Below the pieces are notes generated by a model. The model was not told the DNA's origin. It was given only the letters and a program-made list of their open reading frames with translations, and did not search any database. Of a DNA stretch of 64,000 nt, positions 58,797-64,000 are shown in pieces (position 1 is the stretch's first letter; each line of letters opens with the position of its first letter). The position numbers and the translations under genes were made by a program. Source of the DNA: Rhodoferax saidenbachensis (GTDB lineage: Bacteria; Pseudomonadota; Gammaproteobacteria; Burkholderiales; Burkholderiaceae_C); NCBI RefSeq assembly GCF_001955715.1, contig NZ_CP019239.1, positions 2,294,001 through 2,358,000 on the forward strand, read 5' to 3'.

Positions 58797-60008
58797 TCAG
58801 CGAAGGACCCGCAGGGCTTCCTCGATGTCAGCCTGCAGATCTTCCACCGCTTCCAGACCAATGCAAAAGCGCACCAACGTGCCGCGCAGCAAATGTTGCG
58901 GCCAGCCGTTGCGCATAGATTCGAGGTCATACGGCATGACCAGACTGATAGGCCCACCCCAGCTGTAGCCCAACCGGAAGACCTGCAAGGCATCGCAAAA
59001 CGCGTCGACCTGGGCCTGGCTGAAGCGCGCGTCCAGCATCACGCTGAACAGGCCCGCAGCACCACCGGCGCCATTTACACACTGGGCTTTCCAGTGCGCG
59101 TGACCGGGAGATTCTTCCAGCGATGGGTGCAGCACCTGGACAAACTCGGCCTGCGTCTGCGCCCACTGGGCCAGTGCCCGCGTGGCTTCGTCATGCGCGC
59201 GGTAACGCAACGGCATGGAAGGCAGGGAGCGCAGTACGGCCTCCACGTCATTGGCCCCTACGCCAAAGCCCAGGCGCCGGTGGGTCGTGGCCAGGCGTCG
59301 GTGCACGGCGGTATCACGCGTCATGGCGCTTCCCATCAACACATCGCCGCCACCGCTGGGGTATTTGGTGAGTGCATGGGTGGACACATCCACCGCCAGC
59401 GGCTCGACGCTGCCGGGCGTCAGGTCAAACGGATTGAAGGCCAGACCGGCGCCCCAGGTGTTGTCCAGCGCCGTGAAGACTTTGCGCCGGCGGGCAATAC
59501 GCACCATCTCGGCCAGGTTGGGAAACTCCAGCGTGACTGAGCCCGCAGCCTCCAGCCAGATGAGTTTGGTGCGGCTGGAGATCTGCGCTTCCAGGTCGGA
59601 CGGATCCATCGGGTCATAGACCTGGTAGGAAATACCCCAGTCCTTGAGCTCACCGTCGCACAGGTCCTTGTTGGGGCCGTAGCTGTTGTCGGGGATCAGC
59701 ACCTCGTCGCCGCTCTTGAGCAGCGACAGGGACACCATTGCAATGGCTGCCAGGCCACTGGGCGCGAGCAGGCAGCGCGTGCCGCCCTCCAGCGCGCACA
59801 GGCGCTCTTCCAGCAGATAGCTGGTGGGCGTGCCGCGCAGGCCATAGGTGTAGGAGTTTTTGTCGACCACCGAGGTGTAGCGCGAACGCATGTCGGCCAC
59901 CGACTCAAAAAACACGGTGGACGCCTTGAACACGCCGGGCTGCGGCGCGTCAAAACCGGGGGGTGGTGTGTACGGGTTGTGGATGAGTTGGGTGGTGGGA
60001 TGCGTCAT
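58797..60008 (-). CDS. metC: Cystathionine beta-lyase (PLP-dependent)
   Basis: 403 residues. PLP-binding features are YTYGLRGTPTSYLLEERL, ALDNTWGAGLAFNPF and STHALTKYPSGGGDVLMGS, with the Lys forming the internal aldimine. It cleaves cystathionine to homocysteine, pyruvate and ammonia in methionine synthesis. It is downstream of a phosphoribosyltransferase on the same strand but separated by 141 bp with a repeat. Cystathionine gamma-lyase activity cannot be excluded. Confidence 0.9.
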   Translation of the reverse strand: MTHPTTQLIHNPYTPPPGFDAPQPGVFKASTVFFESVADMRSRYTSVVDKNSYTYGLRGTPTSYLLEERLCALEGGTRCLLAPSGLAAIAMVSLSLLKSGDEVLIPDNSYGPNKDLCDGELKDWGISYQVYDPMDPSDLEAQISSRTKLIWLEAAGSVTLEFPNLAEMVRIARRRKVFTALDNTWGAGLAFNPFDLTPGSVEPLAVDVSTHALTKYPSGGGDVLMGSAMTRDTAVHRRLATTHRRLGFGVGANDVEAVLRSLPSMPLRYRAHDEATRALAQWAQTQAEFVQVLHPSLEESPGHAHWKAQCVNGAGGAAGLFSVMLDARFSQAQVDAFCDALQVFRLGYSWGGPISLVMPYDLESMRNGWPQHLLRGTLVRFCIGLEAVEDLQADIEEALRVLR

Positions 60009-60094
60009 AGTGAAGCCTTGTAGATGGGGGCCACAATTCCGCGCCGGGCCGCCCCAAACGGTTCTGGACCGCTTGGCGGCCAGCGCCGCTAGGC

Positions 60095-60146
60095 AATTAG
60101 CCCCCTCGGGGGGCAGCGACCCGCGCAGCGGCGGAGCGTGGGGGTG
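60095..60146. repeat. GC-rich Comamonadaceae repeat with hairpin
   Basis: GCCCCCTCGGGGGGC (60100-60114) is a hairpin, followed by AGCGACCCGCGCAGCGGCGG and GCGTGGGGG. I recognise this element from many Comamonadaceae genomes. It lies between the phosphoribosyltransferase stop and metC and may act as a transcript end. Confidence 0.65.
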
Positions 60147-60149
60147 ACG

Positions 60150-60674
60150 TCACACACTCCACTTCTGGATCAGTTGCTCGGGACGCAGAGCGTCGTAGCC
60201 CTCGAAAGGCTGGTGAATCCAGGGATTGGTGGGCAGGAATTCGACCGAATAGTCGGGCGTGAACACCGACACGGCCTTGGTCCAGATCACGGCGCTGCGC
60301 AGCTCGGTGATGGGCGAATAGTTGTTGCGCAACAGGTTGATGACGGCGTTGAGCGTGTGGCCCGAATCGGCCAGGTCGTCGACCAGCAGCACCTTGCCGG
60401 CGATCTCGCCCTTGGGGGTGGTGATGTAGCGGGCAATGTCCAGGTTGCCCTGCTGCGTGCCGGCTTCGGCGCGGTACGAGCTGGTGGACATGATGGCCAG
60501 CGGCTTGTCGAACACGCGGGACAAGATGTCACCGGGGCGCATGCCGCCGCGGGCCAGGCACAGGATGGTGTCGAACTCCCAGCCCGACTGAAAAATCTTG
60601 ATCGCCAGTTTTTCAATCAGGTTGTGGTACTCGTCGTAGCTCACATACAGGTGCTTGCCGTCTTCTGTCAACAT
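60150..60674 (-). CDS. Phosphoribosyltransferase
   Basis: 174 residues. The PRPP-binding loop is VLLVDDLADSGHTLNAVI. The N-terminal substrate part has ILCLARGGMRPGDIL. The size and GWEFDTILCLARGG pattern resemble xanthine/hypoxanthine phosphoribosyltransferases for purine salvage. It lies downstream of purA on the same strand, consistent with a purine role. The exact base is not resolved. Confidence 0.85.
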   Translation of the reverse strand: MLTEDGKHLYVSYDEYHNLIEKLAIKIFQSGWEFDTILCLARGGMRPGDILSRVFDKPLAIMSTSSYRAEAGTQQGNLDIARYITTPKGEIAGKVLLVDDLADSGHTLNAVINLLRNNYSPITELRSAVIWTKAVSVFTPDYSVEFLPTNPWIHQPFEGYDALRPEQLIQKWSV

Positions 60675-60680
60675 CAGAAT

Positions 60681-60738
60681 GCTCCTAAATTAGTAGCTGC
60701 TTGCGCAATATTTACGGGGGCTAGAGGGCTATTTTGCT
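60681..60738 (+). repeat. Comamonadaceae intergenic repeat, copy 7
   Basis: GCTCCTAAATTAGTAGCTGC, TTGCGCAATA, GGGGGCTAGAG and CTATTTTGC. It occupies the gap between the phosphoribosyltransferase start and the purA stop. It has the same orientation as the other six copies. Confidence 0.74.
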
Positions 60739-60752
60739 CAAAAACTGGAGCA

Positions 60753-63289
<2,537 letters not shown>

Positions 63290-63322
63290 GGAATTTGAGG
63301 GGGCTGTTAAAACCGAGATTTT

Positions 63323-63341
63323 ACCGGGCTTGGGGCCCGGT
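63323..63341. other. GC hairpin between hisZ and DUF2065 genes
   Basis: ACCGGGC (63323-63329) and GCCCGGT (63335-63341), 5-nt loop, with TTTT next to the right arm on the plus strand. The T-run is on the side opposite to the transcripts here, so it is not a terminator for this operon; it may partly separate hflC-DUF2065 from hisZ-purA. Confidence 0.5.
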
Positions 63342-63343
63342 TT

Positions 63344-63535
63344 TCAGGGTGTCAGCCACCAAATCAGTACAAGACCACCCAATACGCTGAACATTGCGAA
63401 GAAGCGGATTTGGCCGTCGCTCAATTGCAGCAGTTGTGTGAAGGTGCGGCGCCAGCCTGAGGGAGACAGAAAAGGAAAAAGGCCTTCGATCACCAGAACG
63501 AAGGCCAATGCCAGCCAGAGGGTATCGCTGTCCAA
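63344..63535 (-). CDS. DUF2065 (YjeT-like) small membrane protein
   Basis: 63 residues with two hydrophobic helices (about 5-25 and 43-60) and the family pattern LAFVLVIEGLFPFLSPSGWR. It follows hflC by 3 bp, as in E. coli hflC-yjeT. Function unknown. Confidence 0.9.
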   Translation of the reverse strand: MDSDTLWLALAFVLVIEGLFPFLSPSGWRRTFTQLLQLSDGQIRFFAMFSVLGGLVLIWWLTP

Positions 63536-63538
63536 GGC

Positions 63539-64000
63539 TTATTTCTTGCTGGAACCACCCGAAGATCCACCATTGCGGAAGACCTTGAAGAACTCGCTGG
63601 AGGCCGGGTCCAGCACCATCACGTCACTCTTGTTCGCAAAGGAGGCCTTGTAGGCGTCCAGGCTGCGGTAGAACTGGGCGAACTGCGGGTCTTTGCCAAA
63701 CGCGTCGGCGTAAATCTTGGCGGCTTCGGCATCGCCCTCCCCCTTGATCTTCTGGGCGTCGCGGTAGGCGTTGGCAATCGCCACTTCGCGCTGGCGGTCG
63801 GCATCGGCACGGATTTTTTCGCCTTCGGCAGCACCGGTGGAACGCAGCTCATTGGCCACACGCTTGCGTTCGGCTTCCATACGGCGATACACCGATTCGG
63901 TGATCGCTTCCACGTAGTCCACGCGGGTAATACGCACGTCCACCACGTCCACGCCCCATGGCTTGGCGCCGCGCACCTTGTCCAACACTTCGGCCTTCAC
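63539..64000 (-). CDS. hflC: HflC, membrane protease modulator (partial)
   Basis: The last 154 codons are present; the gene continues past the right window edge. The SPFH C-terminal pattern is clear: VDVVDVRITRVDYVEAITES, YRRMEAERKRVANELR, GEKIRADADRQREVAI and EGDAEAAKIYADAFGKD. HflC forms a complex with HflK that restrains FtsH protease. The tail ends GGSSGGSSKK, somewhat longer than in E. coli. Confidence 0.95.
   Translation of the reverse strand: MKAEVLDKVRGAKPWGVDVVDVRITRVDYVEAITESVYRRMEAERKRVANELRSTGAAEGEKIRADADRQREVAIANAYRDAQKIKGEGDAEAAKIYADAFGKDPQFAQFYRSLDAYKASFANKSDVMVLDPASSEFFKVFRNGGSSGGSSKK

Overview
The window looks like a chromosomal segment of a betaproteobacterium of the family Comamonadaceae (Rhodoferax/Polaromonas/Acidovorax-like). 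The reasons are high GC, three Bug-family (TctC-type) periplasmic binding proteins, the gene order hflC-DUF2065-hisZ-purA-phosphoribosyltransferase, the ybbA/tesA pair, and seven copies of a roughly 58-bp intergenic repeat that I recognise from this family. All seven copies lie in the same orientation. No rRNA, tRNA or CRISPR array was seen.

Layout. 1-5 kb: an amino-acid ABC importer (ATPase cut by the window edge), a DMT exporter, and a divergent ampR-like regulator with a class A beta-lactamase. 5.6-11 kb: an RRM RNA-binding protein, a transglutaminase-like protein, a membrane protein, an FtrA/GlxA-type regulator with a rhodanese, and a Bug protein. 11.2-14.2 kb: a TctD/TctE-like two-component system with its own Bug protein. 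14.3-17.3 kb: a LysR regulator, a thioredoxin-like protein and an intact IS30-family element. 17.3-22.5 kb: OmpA and FecR proteins, a half-length MreB-like protein, CheV and a chemoreceptor. 22.5-29.1 kb: an amidohydrolase, an acyl-CoA dehydrogenase, a thiolase and a FadB-like protein.

29.3-41.9 kb: a 14-gene cluster in two operons around one TetR regulator. It holds a metallo-beta-lactamase-fold hydrolase, a haloalkane dehalogenase-like enzyme, two lipases/esterases, split DUF1214/DUF1254 proteins, a PF10118 di-iron-like protein, a DJ-1 protein, a membrane-anchored sulfatase followed by its own formylglycine-generating enzyme, and a wax ester synthase/DGAT. The promoter regions of both operons carry the same roughly 30-bp motif, so the TetR protein probably controls both. 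With the beta-oxidation genes next door this looks like a lipid, ester or sulfate-ester pathway. Its substrate cannot be read from the sequence.

42-51.2 kb: a two-gene chromate transporter (chrA) followed by accessory blocks. The 3' end of the second chrA gene recurs as four diverged partial copies, all in the same orientation, at about 45.4, 46.8, 48.2 and 51.1 kb. Between them lie a c-di-GMP phosphodiesterase, an integron-type cassette (RibD-like reductase with a 60-bp attC), exported proteins of unknown function (one with an 81-bp tandem repeat), an AT-rich P-loop/DUF4145 pair, and a hydrolase/membrane-protein pair. This suggests repeated insertion of gene blocks at the chrA 3' end and is the most unusual structure in the window.

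51.2-64 kb: a LuxR regulator opposite a small membrane protein, a Bug protein and a DUF3237 protein, then housekeeping genes (rlmB, ybbA/tesA, mnmH, metC, a phosphoribosyltransferase, purA, hisZ, and hflC cut by the window edge).
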